A stretch of 64,000 bases of DNA from an unidentified eubacterium SCB49. GTDB lineage: Bacteria; Bacteroidota; Bacteroidia; Flavobacteriales; Flavobacteriaceae. Of the stretch, positions 18,317-27,175 are shown piece after piece. Below the pieces are notes generated by a model that had not been told where the DNA came from, searched no databases, and worked only from the letters and a program-made list of their open reading frames with translations. How positions within the stretch are numbered: position 1 is the stretch's first letter; every line of letters starts with the position of its first letter. The position numbers and the translations under genes are program-made. The stretch spans positions 1 through 64,000 of the forward strand of contig ABCO01000003.1 of assembly GCA_000170815.1 (NCBI GenBank), read 5' to 3'.

Positions 18317-18361
18317 GTAAAAACACTATTTATAATAGACATTTAAAAAATAGAATCAACT

Positions 18362-19015
18362 ATGAGCAAAGGAACATTAGATGCGTTATTAGAAGTAAAA
18401 CGTAAAGAAGGTACTGCTAAGTTTTCTGACGAAAAAAGTAAAATATATGCAGACGGTATCTCGAGTGTTTCAAATTCTGGAATACTTGATAGCGTATTAA
18501 ATGTAGGGGATAAAGCACCTAATTTTATTTTAAATAATGCTGTAAATAAACCTGTTGCATTATATGATACACTAAAAGATGGACCAGTTGTTTTAACGTG
18601 GTACAGAGGTGGTTGGTGCCCATATTGTAATATTACATTACACTATTTACAAGAAAAATTACCTGAGTTTGAAAAAGAAGGAGCGACGCTTATAGCTTTA
18701 ACTCCAGAATTACCGGATAATTCTTTAAGTACTTCAGAAAAAAACCAACTATCATTTACGGTTTTAAGTGATGTAGGTAATCTTGTTGGAAAAAAATATG
18801 GTGTTGTATTTAAACTCACTGATGCAGTAGCATCAATCTATCAAGCTGGTTTTGGTTTACAAGAAAAGAATGGTGACGATAGCAATGAGCTACCTTTAGC
18901 TGCAACTTATGTTATAGATAAAGATGGGGTTATTCAATTTGCTTTTTTAGATGCAGATTATAGGCAAAGAGCAGAGGCAACAGCTATAATAAATTCTTTA
19001 AAAAATTTAAAATAA
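18362..19015 (+). CDS. Peroxiredoxin-like (AhpC/TSA) protein with CxxC
   Basis: AhpC/TSA thioredoxin fold with GWCPYC (Cys86, Cys89) in place of the usual peroxiredoxin PxxxTxxC, then ITLHYLQEKLPEFEKEGATLIALTPE and a C-terminal ADYRQRAE segment. Length 217 residues. It belongs to the peroxiredoxin-like group seen in Bacteroidota and probably reduces peroxides or disulphides. A strong bidirectional terminator follows. Confidence 0.85.
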   Translation: MSKGTLDALLEVKRKEGTAKFSDEKSKIYADGISSVSNSGILDSVLNVGDKAPNFILNNAVNKPVALYDTLKDGPVVLTWYRGGWCPYCNITLHYLQEKLPEFEKEGATLIALTPELPDNSLSTSEKNQLSFTVLSDVGNLVGKKYGVVFKLTDAVASIYQAGFGLQEKNGDDSNELPLAATYVIDKDGVIQFAFLDADYRQRAEATAIINSLKNLK

Positions 19016-19029
19016 AGAATTTGGATTAA

Positions 19030-19076
19030 AAAAAAGTGAGCTAACGGGTAGTATATACTAGTTAGCTCACTTTTTT
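19030..19076. terminator. Bidirectional terminator
   Basis: A perfect 16-bp stem has a 15-base loop, with A-run on one side and T-run on the other. It separates the peroxiredoxin-like gene (+) from the DUF4494-like gene (-). Confidence 0.92.
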
Positions 19077-19080
19077 GTTT

Positions 19081-19641
19081 TTATTCAGTTTCTTCTGCGA
19101 TGACATCTGCTAGTTCAAGATCTTCATCAAAGTCTGCTTTTACGGGTACAGAGTCCTTTAATGCCATAAATTTTTTCAGGTTCTCCATTTCATCTTCTTC
19201 ACCAGAAAAGTAAGGAAATACATCCATAATTGGTGATTCTGATATAGCAGGGATTGTATAATCTCCCATAGTATCTTTCATCACTTGCATAGTGTTATCA
19301 AAAGCTTCTTTAACATCATTAGCTTGTACTAAAAGATAAAGGTTTGTTTTACGTTCTTTACCGCTTTCTTCATCAAAAGCAATTAATGCTACTTTAGATT
19401 TAAACCATCTATCAGAGTTTTCAAAAGGATGAATTTCTGCATAATTAGCGACTTTGATATTTGTAATTTTAATCTCATCACTATCTGTTAAATAAGCAGA
19501 AATCTCTTGAGTAATTCTACTTTCGGCTTCAGTATAAGAAATAGCATCTACCAAAAAAGGTTCTGTTTTTACTTTTTGTGTGCCTGTAGTTTCGTCAAAT
19601 TTTCTATATTTTACTTTGCATTCGTACCAAGTTGCGCTCAT
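19081..19641 (-). CDS. DUF4494-like protein
   Basis: The 186-residue cytoplasmic protein opens with TWYECKVKYRKFDETTG and EPFLVDAISYTEAESRI, the pattern of the Bacteroidota DUF4494 family. Two related halves (residues 1-75 and 78-140) both contain a Tyr/Phe-x-K-V strand followed by a helix, suggesting an internal duplication. The acidic tail is probably disordered. Function unknown. Confidence 0.75.
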   Translation of the reverse strand: MSATWYECKVKYRKFDETTGTQKVKTEPFLVDAISYTEAESRITQEISAYLTDSDEIKITNIKVANYAEIHPFENSDRWFKSKVALIAFDEESGKERKTNLYLLVQANDVKEAFDNTMQVMKDTMGDYTIPAISESPIMDVFPYFSGEEDEMENLKKFMALKDSVPVKADFDEDLELADVIAEETE

Positions 19642-19818
19642 GTTTTTATTTTTTTAAAGAGGTCAAATATAGTGAGACAGACAAGCTGATAAAGTGAAAA
19701 ATTAGAATAGATATTCACAATTTTAAACTGTAATCTTCAGTCTATTTATTTTAAGTGACTTAGCCAATTATTTTTTTATATAAAGCTAAGCTATACGTTT
19801 TGACTTATATCTAAAATA

Positions 19819-19849
19819 CAGCAAAAGCCGCTTTAAGCGACTTTTGTTG
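19819..19849 (-). terminator. Hairpin terminator after the iron-type alcohol dehydrogenase
   Basis: CAGCAAAAGCCGCTT pairs with AAGCGACTTTTGTTG across a very short loop, allowing two G-T wobbles. It lies just 3' of the minus-strand dehydrogenase gene. Confidence 0.7.
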
Positions 19850-19877
19850 TATTCAATATAGTTATTTTACTAAATGC

Positions 19878-21035
19878 TTAATAAGACATTTTTACAATCT
19901 TTTCTGCATCTTCAGGCATTAAGCTTTGTCTTTCACCTAGTTTCCATCCACGAGAAGTAAAGCGTTTTGCTATTTCTTCTGCAGTACCTTCATACTTTTC
20001 AGTGTATTCTGAAAGTTTAGTATCTATACCTAATTGATGGAAAAAAGCTTCTGTTTTGTCTATTGCAGCTTGAGCTTTATCTTCTGTAGATCCATCTGTT
20101 ATATTCCAAATACGTTCTGCATATTGTGCTAATTTTTCTTTTTTAGCCTCAAAATTATATTTGTAATGACTAGGTGTAATTATAGCTAGCGTACGAGCAT
20201 GATCTATACCAAATAAAGCTGTAAGTTCATGTCCCATCATATGTATGGCCCAATCTCCAGGAACTCCTTTTTGTATTAATCCGTTTAAGGCCATTGTACA
20301 ACTCCACATAAAGTTTGAGGTTGCTTGATAGTCTGTGGGATCTTTTAATACTTTTGGAGCTACTTCTACAAGGGTTTGCAAAATACTTTCGGCAAAACGG
20401 TCTTGTAATGAAGCACCAATAGGGTAGGTCATGTATTGTTCAAGCACGTGAGTAAAAGCATCTGTTAATCCGTTTGCAAGTTGGCGTTCTGGAATAGAGC
20501 TTATAACTTGTGGATCTAAGATAGAAAACTCAGGAAATAAGCCAGGTCCACCCATAGCTAGTTTTTCTTGTGTTTCTTTTCTAGTAATAACAGCACCAGA
20601 ATTCATTTCAGATCCTGTAGCTGGTAAAGTTAAAACAGCACCAAAAGGCATTCCTTTTTCAGTTCTAATATGCTTTGTTAAAATATCCCAAGGAGTATCA
20701 CCATTATAAACTGCAGCTGCCGATAAAAATTTAGTTCCATCAATCACAGAACCACCACCTACAGCAAGTAAATAAGTAATGTTATTTTCTTTTATAACCT
20801 TTAAAGCTTCTAATAGTATAGCGTATTCAGGATTTGCAGGAATACCGCCAAATTCTGTTACTTCAAATTGCTCAAGGGCAGATTTTACTTGATTATATAT
20901 TCCGTTTTTCTTTATGCTACCACCACCATAGAGTAATAACACTTTAGCGTCTTGAGGGATTTCGTTTTGTAACTTAGCTATTGTATCCTTTCCAAAAATG
21001 ATTTTGGTAGGGTTTTTAAATTCAAAATTATTCAT
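19878..21035 (-). CDS. Iron-containing (YqhD-like) alcohol dehydrogenase
   Basis: Group III alcohol dehydrogenase, 385 residues. The NAD(P)-binding GGGSVIDGTKF and the metal-site helices (NGLTDAFTHVLEQYMT and HMMGHELTALFGIDHARTLAI) are intact. The opening NNFEFKNPTKIIFGKDTI and the overall pattern resemble YqhD, an NADPH-dependent aldehyde reductase active on short-chain and lipid-peroxidation aldehydes. It lies 41 bp downstream of a nitroreductase gene and after a TetR gene, forming a three-gene stress-responsive operon. Confidence 0.88.
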   Translation of the reverse strand: MNNFEFKNPTKIIFGKDTIAKLQNEIPQDAKVLLLYGGGSIKKNGIYNQVKSALEQFEVTEFGGIPANPEYAILLEALKVIKENNITYLLAVGGGSVIDGTKFLSAAAVYNGDTPWDILTKHIRTEKGMPFGAVLTLPATGSEMNSGAVITRKETQEKLAMGGPGLFPEFSILDPQVISSIPERQLANGLTDAFTHVLEQYMTYPIGASLQDRFAESILQTLVEVAPKVLKDPTDYQATSNFMWSCTMALNGLIQKGVPGDWAIHMMGHELTALFGIDHARTLAIITPSHYKYNFEAKKEKLAQYAERIWNITDGSTEDKAQAAIDKTEAFFHQLGIDTKLSEYTEKYEGTAEEIAKRFTSRGWKLGERQSLMPEDAEKIVKMSY

Positions 21036-21076
21036 CTTCTTTTTCTTATTAATTTTTAAAATAGCTTTTTTGTTAT

Positions 21077-21709
21077 TTATTCAATAACAGTAACAAGATC
21101 TTCCATAGGTTTTCTAACCTTAACTAGGTTTACCAACCAATCTTGATCTTCAGCTCTATAACCAACAGGTAGCATTACGGCACTACGTAATCCTTTTTCT
21201 TTAAGGTTTAATATTTCATCTACAGCGTTTGCGTCAAATCCTTCTAATGGAGTTGCATCTACACCTTCAAAAGCAGCAGCAGTTATTGCATGTGAAAAAG
21301 CAATGTAAGCTTGCTTTGCAGCATGATTATAGTTTTCTTCTGGATCTTTTTGTGGGTATGCATTTAATAGCATTTGACGATAATTTTCCCAACCTTCACT
21401 TTTAAAACCGCGAATCTCGTTTGTTAAATCAAACATATAATTAATTCTTTCTGCAGTATATGTGTCCCAGGCAGCAAAAACAAGTAGGTGAGAGCAGTCT
21501 GTAATTACTGTCTGATTCCAAGCAACAGGTTTAATTTTTTCTTTTAATTCTTGATTTTTAATCACAATGATTTCAAAAGGTTGTAACCCACTTGAAGTTG
21601 GAGCTAATCGCGCTGCTTCAAGAATTCTTTCCATTTTATCTTCAGCAACTTTTTCACCATTCATGGCTTTAGCGGCATATCTCCATTTTAATTTATCTAA
21701 TAATTCCAT
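21077..21709 (-). CDS. NAD(P)H-dependent nitroreductase (NfsB-like)
   Basis: FMN-dependent nitroreductase fold, 210 residues. The flavin-contact regions RYAAKAMNGEKV, RLAPTSSGLQPFEIIVI and the C-terminal GLRSAVMLPVGYRAEDQDW are intact. It reduces quinones or nitro compounds with NAD(P)H. It starts 13 bp after the TetR gene stop and shares direction with the alcohol dehydrogenase gene. Confidence 0.87.
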   Translation of the reverse strand: MELLDKLKWRYAAKAMNGEKVAEDKMERILEAARLAPTSSGLQPFEIIVIKNQELKEKIKPVAWNQTVITDCSHLLVFAAWDTYTAERINYMFDLTNEIRGFKSEGWENYRQMLLNAYPQKDPEENYNHAAKQAYIAFSHAITAAAFEGVDATPLEGFDANAVDEILNLKEKGLRSAVMLPVGYRAEDQDWLVNLVKVRKPMEDLVTVIE

Positions 21710-21722
21710 ATTTCTTGTTTTA

Positions 21723-22307
21723 TTATTTATTCAACTTTATACTGGTCCAAGCTGCTTCAAAAGCTTCTTCCATATTTTTTTTATTTAATTTTATAGCTCC
21801 ACGTTTTTGTGACATTAATAAAAATGAAAGCGGATTAATCGCATATGCATACAGCATGTGGTTTGAAATAGGTTTGATTAAGCTTTCATTTTTTCCTCTT
21901 GTCCATAAATCTAACAAAGGCTGTAGGTGCTTGATTCCTTCTTGTCTACTTTCTTCATCAATCATGGGTGTATTATCACATTGCGCTAAAAACAACGCGT
22001 TTTCACATTCATTTAATTTAAAATCTGCGATACGAAACCAAATAGTTTTAAATCCTTCTGCGACCGTCATAGTGAGATCATAGGTTTTAAAGGCATAATT
22101 TGTATACTCTGTTTTTACTTCAATGTATGTCTGGTTGACTAAATCCTGTTTGTTTTCAAAATACAGATAAATTGTTCCTGGAGAAACGTTCGCCATTTTA
22201 GCTATTTTACTCATAGGAGTAGCATGAAAACCATTGTTATTTACTAGTTCAATGGTAGCTTTTATTAACGCTTTTCGTTTATCAATACTTTTTTGAAGTT
22301 TAGCCAT
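21723..22307 (-). CDS. TetR/AcrR-family transcriptional regulator
   Basis: First gene of the operon with nitroreductase and alcohol dehydrogenase. Residues about 8-55 form the helix-turn-helix (TPMSKIAKMANVSPGTIYLYFENKQDLV). The 194-residue length is standard. A perfect 14-bp palindrome lies 33 bp upstream at the promoter, so autoregulation of the operon by a reactive-electrophile ligand is likely (inference). Confidence 0.88.
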   Translation of the reverse strand: MAKLQKSIDKRKALIKATIELVNNNGFHATPMSKIAKMANVSPGTIYLYFENKQDLVNQTYIEVKTEYTNYAFKTYDLTMTVAEGFKTIWFRIADFKLNECENALFLAQCDNTPMIDEESRQEGIKHLQPLLDLWTRGKNESLIKPISNHMLYAYAINPLSFLLMSQKRGAIKLNKKNMEEAFEAAWTSIKLNK

Positions 22308-22324
22308 TGTGTTATATTATGGTA

Positions 22325-22353
22325 CAAAGATATTTAAAAAATGAACGTTCATT
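22325..22353 (-). promoter_or_regulatory. TetR-type palindrome with minus-strand -7 element
   Basis: AATGAACGTTCATT (22340-22353) is a perfect 14-bp palindrome of the class bound by AcrR/QacR-like TetR proteins. On the minus strand it is followed by the -7 element TATCTTTG (22332 to 22325), so it covers the -33 region of the TetR gene promoter. Confidence 0.72.
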
Positions 22354-22537
22354 CATAAATTAACAAAAGATTATATTATACGTGTTTTTATGTGGTAAGT
22401 AATAGATTGTTAGTCTTTAAAGATTATTGATTCCTTACAATAGAAGTTATCTTTTTAATGAAAACCTATGTTGGTTTTTCGTGAAATTTCAGAAGAAAAA
22501 AAAAGTTGAGTAAGAAAGTATTATAATGACAAAGAGA

Positions 22538-23380
22538 TTAATCTCTATAAATGGCCATAATAGGTGTGTTTATGTTTTTGATTAAATCTTCGGCAAGACT
22601 GTAAGTAAACATGCGTTGATAAAAATTACGTCTATGGTTAATTAGGTAAACAATATCAATCTTATTGTCGTTACAATATTCTAATAATGATTGTTTAAGA
22701 TTTATAGAGTCTATTGTTTTGTAGGTAACATTTTTAAAGTTTTGATTTTCCAATGAATTTTTAAATCGATCCATTAGCGGTACAATACTGGCTCCATGAG
22801 CAAGGTCAAAATGTACAACATGAAGTTTAGAGTTAAACTGTTTAGATTGTTTAATAAGGTCTTCTAAGGGTTCTTTTTCATCGTCATTATAATCTACTAA
22901 AAACATAATATTATCAAGTCTTCCATCAAAAACAGCCTCGCTAGGTACCACGATTACGGGTTTATTAATTTCGTCTAGAATTGTAACTGTGTTAGACTCT
23001 GTAAAAAGTTCAAATAAATGGTTTTTGCTTACTTGAGTGCCCATTACTACAAGGTCTATTTTATCTTCTCTTTTAAAAACATACTGTTTAAAAGTTTCTA
23101 AAAAAGCACCTTCTCTTACTACGTATTTAACTTTTACGTCGTTGTACCCTTTTTTTGAGATTAATTTTTCAAAAGGAGGGAAGGTTTCTTTTTTATTTCT
23201 AAAATTCTGAATGTCTATTTTTTCATAAATTTTTTGCTCTTGTTTACTGGCTTCAGCTTCTTCTTGAAAAGCGTGAAATACAATAATTTTAGCCTCTGTC
23301 TTTTGAGCATATTCAAGTGCATACAAAAATGCATTCATTGAAACATCTGAAAAATCTGTTGGGAATAATATATTTTCCAT
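22538..23380 (-). CDS. Tandem universal stress protein
   Basis: Two UspA-like domains in 280 residues: about 1-148 (NILFPTDFSDVSMNAFLYALEYAQ to KPVIVVPSEA) and about 155-280 (NIMFLVDYNDDEKEPLEDLI to TPIMAIYRD). The ATP-binding G-x2-G-x9-G(S/T) motif is not recognisable in either half, so it is probably a non-ATP-binding member. Such tandem Usp proteins are common in Flavobacteriaceae. It lies 142 bp after a PiT-like transporter gene. Confidence 0.86.
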   Translation of the reverse strand: MENILFPTDFSDVSMNAFLYALEYAQKTEAKIIVFHAFQEEAEASKQEQKIYEKIDIQNFRNKKETFPPFEKLISKKGYNDVKVKYVVREGAFLETFKQYVFKREDKIDLVVMGTQVSKNHLFELFTESNTVTILDEINKPVIVVPSEAVFDGRLDNIMFLVDYNDDEKEPLEDLIKQSKQFNSKLHVVHFDLAHGASIVPLMDRFKNSLENQNFKNVTYKTIDSINLKQSLLEYCNDNKIDIVYLINHRRNFYQRMFTYSLAEDLIKNINTPIMAIYRD

Positions 23381-23522
23381 AAAAGATAGTTTTTTAGAAT
23401 TTTGATAATAAGCACACTTGTAAATGACTTACACAGTATGATTTAAGGTGTAAACTCTGTACGTTTTATCAATTTATAACTTAATTTCTTTAGGTTTTCG
23501 TATTGATTACTAATGCGATATT

Positions 23523-24485
23523 TTATGCGTTTGTAGCAAGAAACTTAACAGCAAATACTAAAGCGATACTAACAGCAAGACCTAACATTACTTTTGCTAA
23601 GTCCATCCCTAAAGATTTAAACATTTTAGCTCTTGCTTCATTTCTACGAAGCACGAGGTTTAAGGCTATTTCTCTACCGGCTAGAATTCCAATAAACACC
23701 CAAGTAGTACTCATAGGTACATTGTTTAACTCTTTAAAATAAAATAAAACAATACCGTATACAAAATCTATTATTGTAGCAGAACGTATGTCTACAGTAT
23801 TGGTTTTTGTTTTAATAATACTTTGGATAGCACCTCCTCTAGAGGCTATAATATAAGCGAGTAGCCCTAAAATAACAACTAATGAGAATATCATAGACCA
23901 TATATCTAACTCTCTTGGTAAATAAACATATATGTTTGCAAAGTCTTGAATTAACCATTGTGACCACAAAAAACCAGTAGAACACCATTGTAAGACCGTC
24001 CAGATTTTTGTCTCTTTATCTGTTATAGGGTTTTCTATAAAACGTTTTTCTATAAGCTTTGAAATGGCTAAATACAAAACGATTGCAGCTGTAAAAGCAA
24101 CTAAATACCCGGATATAGATTTAGTAACCATACTCATTAAATTCTTCTCATTAAAAAAAGTAAGAATTAAAAAAGAAGTACTTACGGGGATTCCTGTACG
24201 GGTTAATAATAATAGTATCACAGGCGGTAATAAGTAATACCAAGAGAAAGGATCTGGCAATGGGTATTTTATCAATCTTCCATAAGAGACATCACCATCA
24301 TATACAACGTAGCCATAAATAAGTGTGAAGGCTAAAATACCTCCAGCAAATAGCCATAAGACCCACCATTTTTTTCGCTGATTAGAACTTAAAAAAGTAC
24401 CCAATGTTTGTATGGTGTCATTTCCAACAACAGAATAGGCTGCCATCATAAATCCCAAATACATCACTATTACAGAAATATCCAA
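23523..24485 (-). CDS. PiT-like inorganic phosphate transporter family protein
   Basis: About nine to ten membrane helices in 320 residues. The two PiT signature repeats can be seen: MAAYSVVGNDTIQTLGTFL near the N-terminus and NNVPMSTTWVFIGILAGRE near the C-terminus, corresponding to the GANDxANxxG repeats. It is shorter than classical PitA and the Asp/Asn pattern is altered, so phosphate as substrate is likely but not certain. Confidence 0.7.
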   Translation of the reverse strand: MDISVIVMYLGFMMAAYSVVGNDTIQTLGTFLSSNQRKKWWVLWLFAGGILAFTLIYGYVVYDGDVSYGRLIKYPLPDPFSWYYLLPPVILLLLTRTGIPVSTSFLILTFFNEKNLMSMVTKSISGYLVAFTAAIVLYLAISKLIEKRFIENPITDKETKIWTVLQWCSTGFLWSQWLIQDFANIYVYLPRELDIWSMIFSLVVILGLLAYIIASRGGAIQSIIKTKTNTVDIRSATIIDFVYGIVLFYFKELNNVPMSTTWVFIGILAGREIALNLVLRRNEARAKMFKSLGMDLAKVMLGLAVSIALVFAVKFLATNA

Positions 24486-24601
24486 ATCTTTATCCTTTTC
24501 AAATATGATACAAAATAAAATGATTTGGCGTATTGGTATATAAAGGCAATGTTATTTATATGTAATATTTTCTACTTAAAATTATAATCTTAAACTTATT
24601 G

Positions 24602-24649
24602 CAACTAAGTTGTATTAGCTTTTTGTTTTCTATATTTGCAACTTAGTTG
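24602..24649 (+). promoter_or_regulatory. Promoter with two CAACTWAGTTG palindromes (putative Zur-type operators)
   Basis: Operator 1 is CAACTAAGTTG at 24602-24612 and operator 2 is CAACTTAGTTG at 24639-24649, each a perfect inverted repeat around one central base, centres 37 bp apart. Between them are the promoter elements TTG (24610-24612), 18 bases, then TATATTTG (24631-24638). The first palindrome overlaps the -33 element and the second covers the expected start site, an ideal layout for repression. The 7-1-7-like symmetry is typical of Fur-family repressors, and a near-identical arrangement precedes the carbonic anhydrase gene at 47611. Zur as the binding protein is inference. Confidence 0.78.
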
Positions 24650-24727
24650 TATTAAGGAGTTGTTTATATTTAAAATGACTGAAATATCAATATAAATTGT
24701 TAATGTAATTAGAATTACAAATAGTGT

Positions 24728-25393
24728 ATGAACAATAAAGAACAAATAGAAAACCACGGAGATAATCATATTTCGACAAGTATAAAAACTCCATTAAGAG
24801 CTGATGCTTTTGATAAATCTGATGATGAAAAAATAAAAAACATTCAACATCATTTTAAAATGATAATGGAAGAAATGGGATTAGACTTAACAGATGATAG
24901 TTTGTCTGGTACTCCTTATCGTGTTGCTAAAATGTATGTAAAAGAATTGTTTTATGGTTTAAACCCGATTAATAAACCTAAGCTTTCAACTTTTGATAAT
25001 AAATATGGTTATAAAAAGATGCTAGTAGAGCAAAACATCAATATAGACTCTGCTTGCGAGCATCATTTTTTACCTATTACAGGATTTGCAAATGTGGCTT
25101 ATATTCCAAATAAGAAGGTGATTGGTTTATCAAAGATTAATCGTTTGGTAGATTATTATGCCCGCAGACCTCAAGTGCAAGAACGATTAGTATTACAAAT
25201 ATTAAACGATCTTCAAAACGTTTTAGACACTAAAGATGTAATTGTGTCTGTTACTGCTAAACACCTTTGTGTGTCTTCAAGAGGTATTAAAGATCAAAGC
25301 AGTTTTACCACAACATTAGAGTATGGTGGTGTATTTGAAAATTCTGAAACACGTAATGAATTTTTAAAAATTATAGCTCAAGAAAAAATATAG
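24728..25393 (+). CDS. folE: GTP cyclohydrolase I (type IA)
   Basis: Converts GTP to dihydroneopterin triphosphate for folate or pterin synthesis. The zinc ligands Cys110, His113 (CEHH) and Cys181 (HLCVSSRG) are all present, so it is the zinc-dependent IA type, not FolE2. It is the first gene of an operon with a COG0523 GTPase and an ABC system and sits behind Zur-like operators. This placement suggests an extra FolE copy made when zinc is scarce, perhaps loaded with metal by the COG0523 protein (inference). Confidence 0.92.
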   Translation: MNNKEQIENHGDNHISTSIKTPLRADAFDKSDDEKIKNIQHHFKMIMEEMGLDLTDDSLSGTPYRVAKMYVKELFYGLNPINKPKLSTFDNKYGYKKMLVEQNINIDSACEHHFLPITGFANVAYIPNKKVIGLSKINRLVDYYARRPQVQERLVLQILNDLQNVLDTKDVIVSVTAKHLCVSSRGIKDQSSFTTTLEYGGVFENSETRNEFLKIIAQEKI

Positions 25394-25412
25394 TTAATAC
25401 GACTCATTTAAA

Positions 25413-27101
25413 ATGGAATATAATAGAAGAAAGTTCATTTCCTTTTTTGGAAAAGCCAGTTTGGGGGTAGCTATTTTACCACAATTTTTAATACGCTGTG
25501 GTAACACAACGACACCTTCTAAAGATTTTAAAATAAACGCAGCAGAAAGACTTGAAGCTTTAAAAAAGGTGACTTTAGAAGCTTTAGCTCCTTCAGATAA
25601 AGACGATCTTTTATTGGCTAATGGTTTAGATTATCATACCATAATAAAATGGGGAGATCAGATTAGTTCGAAAGATTTTTTTGGATATAACAATGATTTT
25701 ACTGCATTTATTCCGTTTGATGATGAAAACCCTAATGATGGGTTATTATGGGTCAATCATGAATATGTAAATCCGCTTTACGTTTCTAATTATAACTATA
25801 TAAAACATAAAGACCCACATCAATTTAAAACCAAAGAACAGGTAGAAAAAGAGATGTATAATGTAGGTGGTTCAATAGTAAGAATTAAAGAACTTAATGG
25901 ACGTTGGGAAATTGTTGAAAATGACCCACATAATAGACGCATTACAGCAAATACACCTATTAAATTAAATTGGGATACACCCATAAAAGGAAAAACCACT
26001 GTAATTGGTACACACAGTAATTGTTCGGGAGGGATAACTCCTTGGAAAACTTTTCTTACCTGTGAAGAAAATTATGATAGTTATTACGGTGAGACGGAAT
26101 ATGATAAAAACAACGTGCCATCACATAAATTAAGCAGTCAAGGTTGGGAAAAATTTTATGAGTATCCACCAGAGCATTATGGCTGGGTTGTCGAGGTAGA
26201 TCCTAAAGATGGAACTGCTCAAAAACATATTGCTCTAGGGCGTTTTGCACACGAATGCTGTACCTTATATGAGCTTGAAGACAAGCGAATTGTAGCTTAT
26301 ACAGGAGATGATAAAAAAGATGAACATTTGTATAAGTTTATTTCCTCAAAACCAAGTTCTTTAAAAGAAGGTACTCTATATGTAGCAGATACTATTCATG
26401 GAAAATGGCTAGCCTTAGACTGGGAAAGTCAAGAGATCCTGAAAAATAACTTTAAAGATCAAACTGAGGTTTTAATTAGAGCGAGAGAAGCTTCAAAATT
26501 ACTAGGAGCTACACCTTTAAACAGACCAGAAGATATAGAGATTGATCCGATAACTGGAAATATTTTTGTTTCATTAACAAACAATAAAAATAAAAATGAT
26601 TTTCATGGTTCTATTCTAAAAATCGAAGAAACAAAAGGTGCTTTTGATGCATTAACATTTACGGCTTCTACTTATAAAGCAGGTGGTGAAGAAAATGGCT
26701 TTTCATGTCCAGACAATTTAGCGTTTGATTTATCTGGAAATTTATGGATGACTTCAGATATGTCTGGTAGTGCGATGAACAAAGAGAATGGACCTTACAT
26801 GCCGTTTAAAAACAATAGTCTGTTTGTTATTCCTAGACTTGGAAAAGATGCTGGAAAAGTAATAAGGGTAGCATCAGCGCCAAAAGACGCAGAGCTTACT
26901 GGCCCTTGGTTTTCACCAGATGGAAAAACATTGTTTTTAAGTGTACAACATCCAGGAGAAGAAACCACAGACAAAAATAACCCAACAAGTACATGGCCAT
27001 TTGATTCAGATAATATTCCGAAACCTGCTGTAGTAGCGATTAAAGGAGATTTAATTGAAAAAATGAATAAACTGAATCAAATAATTGCGATTGAAAACTA
27101 A
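25413..27101 (+). CDS. PhoX-type phosphatase (DUF839), Tat-exported lipoprotein
   Basis: A twin-arginine signal (NRRKFIS, Arg5-Arg6) with a possible lipobox LIRC (Cys29) exports a folded protein. The PhoX core includes HSNCSGGITPWKTFLTCEENY with Cys204 at the position of the iron ligand, HECCTLYEL, and RPEDIEIDPITGNIFVSLTNN. PhoX uses Ca2+ and Fe3+ instead of the zinc used by PhoA. It lies 20 bp after folE, so in this operon it may act as a zinc-independent phosphatase (inference). Its exact substrate is not known. Confidence 0.83.
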   Translation: MEYNRRKFISFFGKASLGVAILPQFLIRCGNTTTPSKDFKINAAERLEALKKVTLEALAPSDKDDLLLANGLDYHTIIKWGDQISSKDFFGYNNDFTAFIPFDDENPNDGLLWVNHEYVNPLYVSNYNYIKHKDPHQFKTKEQVEKEMYNVGGSIVRIKELNGRWEIVENDPHNRRITANTPIKLNWDTPIKGKTTVIGTHSNCSGGITPWKTFLTCEENYDSYYGETEYDKNNVPSHKLSSQGWEKFYEYPPEHYGWVVEVDPKDGTAQKHIALGRFAHECCTLYELEDKRIVAYTGDDKKDEHLYKFISSKPSSLKEGTLYVADTIHGKWLALDWESQEILKNNFKDQTEVLIRAREASKLLGATPLNRPEDIEIDPITGNIFVSLTNNKNKNDFHGSILKIEETKGAFDALTFTASTYKAGGEENGFSCPDNLAFDLSGNLWMTSDMSGSAMNKENGPYMPFKNNSLFVIPRLGKDAGKVIRVASAPKDAELTGPWFSPDGKTLFLSVQHPGEETTDKNNPTSTWPFDSDNIPKPAVVAIKGDLIEKMNKLNQIIAIEN

Positions 27102-27175
27102 CGTATTGTGCTGTTTAATTTGAGGCAGTTTCAGCAATTAAAAAGAGTTCGCTAGAATAAATTATAAGATAAAAA

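Noticed and set aside
24728..25393. Zinc-independent FolE2 (type IB) as expected in zinc regulons
   Set aside because: The protein has the CEHH and HLCVSSRG zinc motifs of type IA, so it is folE, not folE2.
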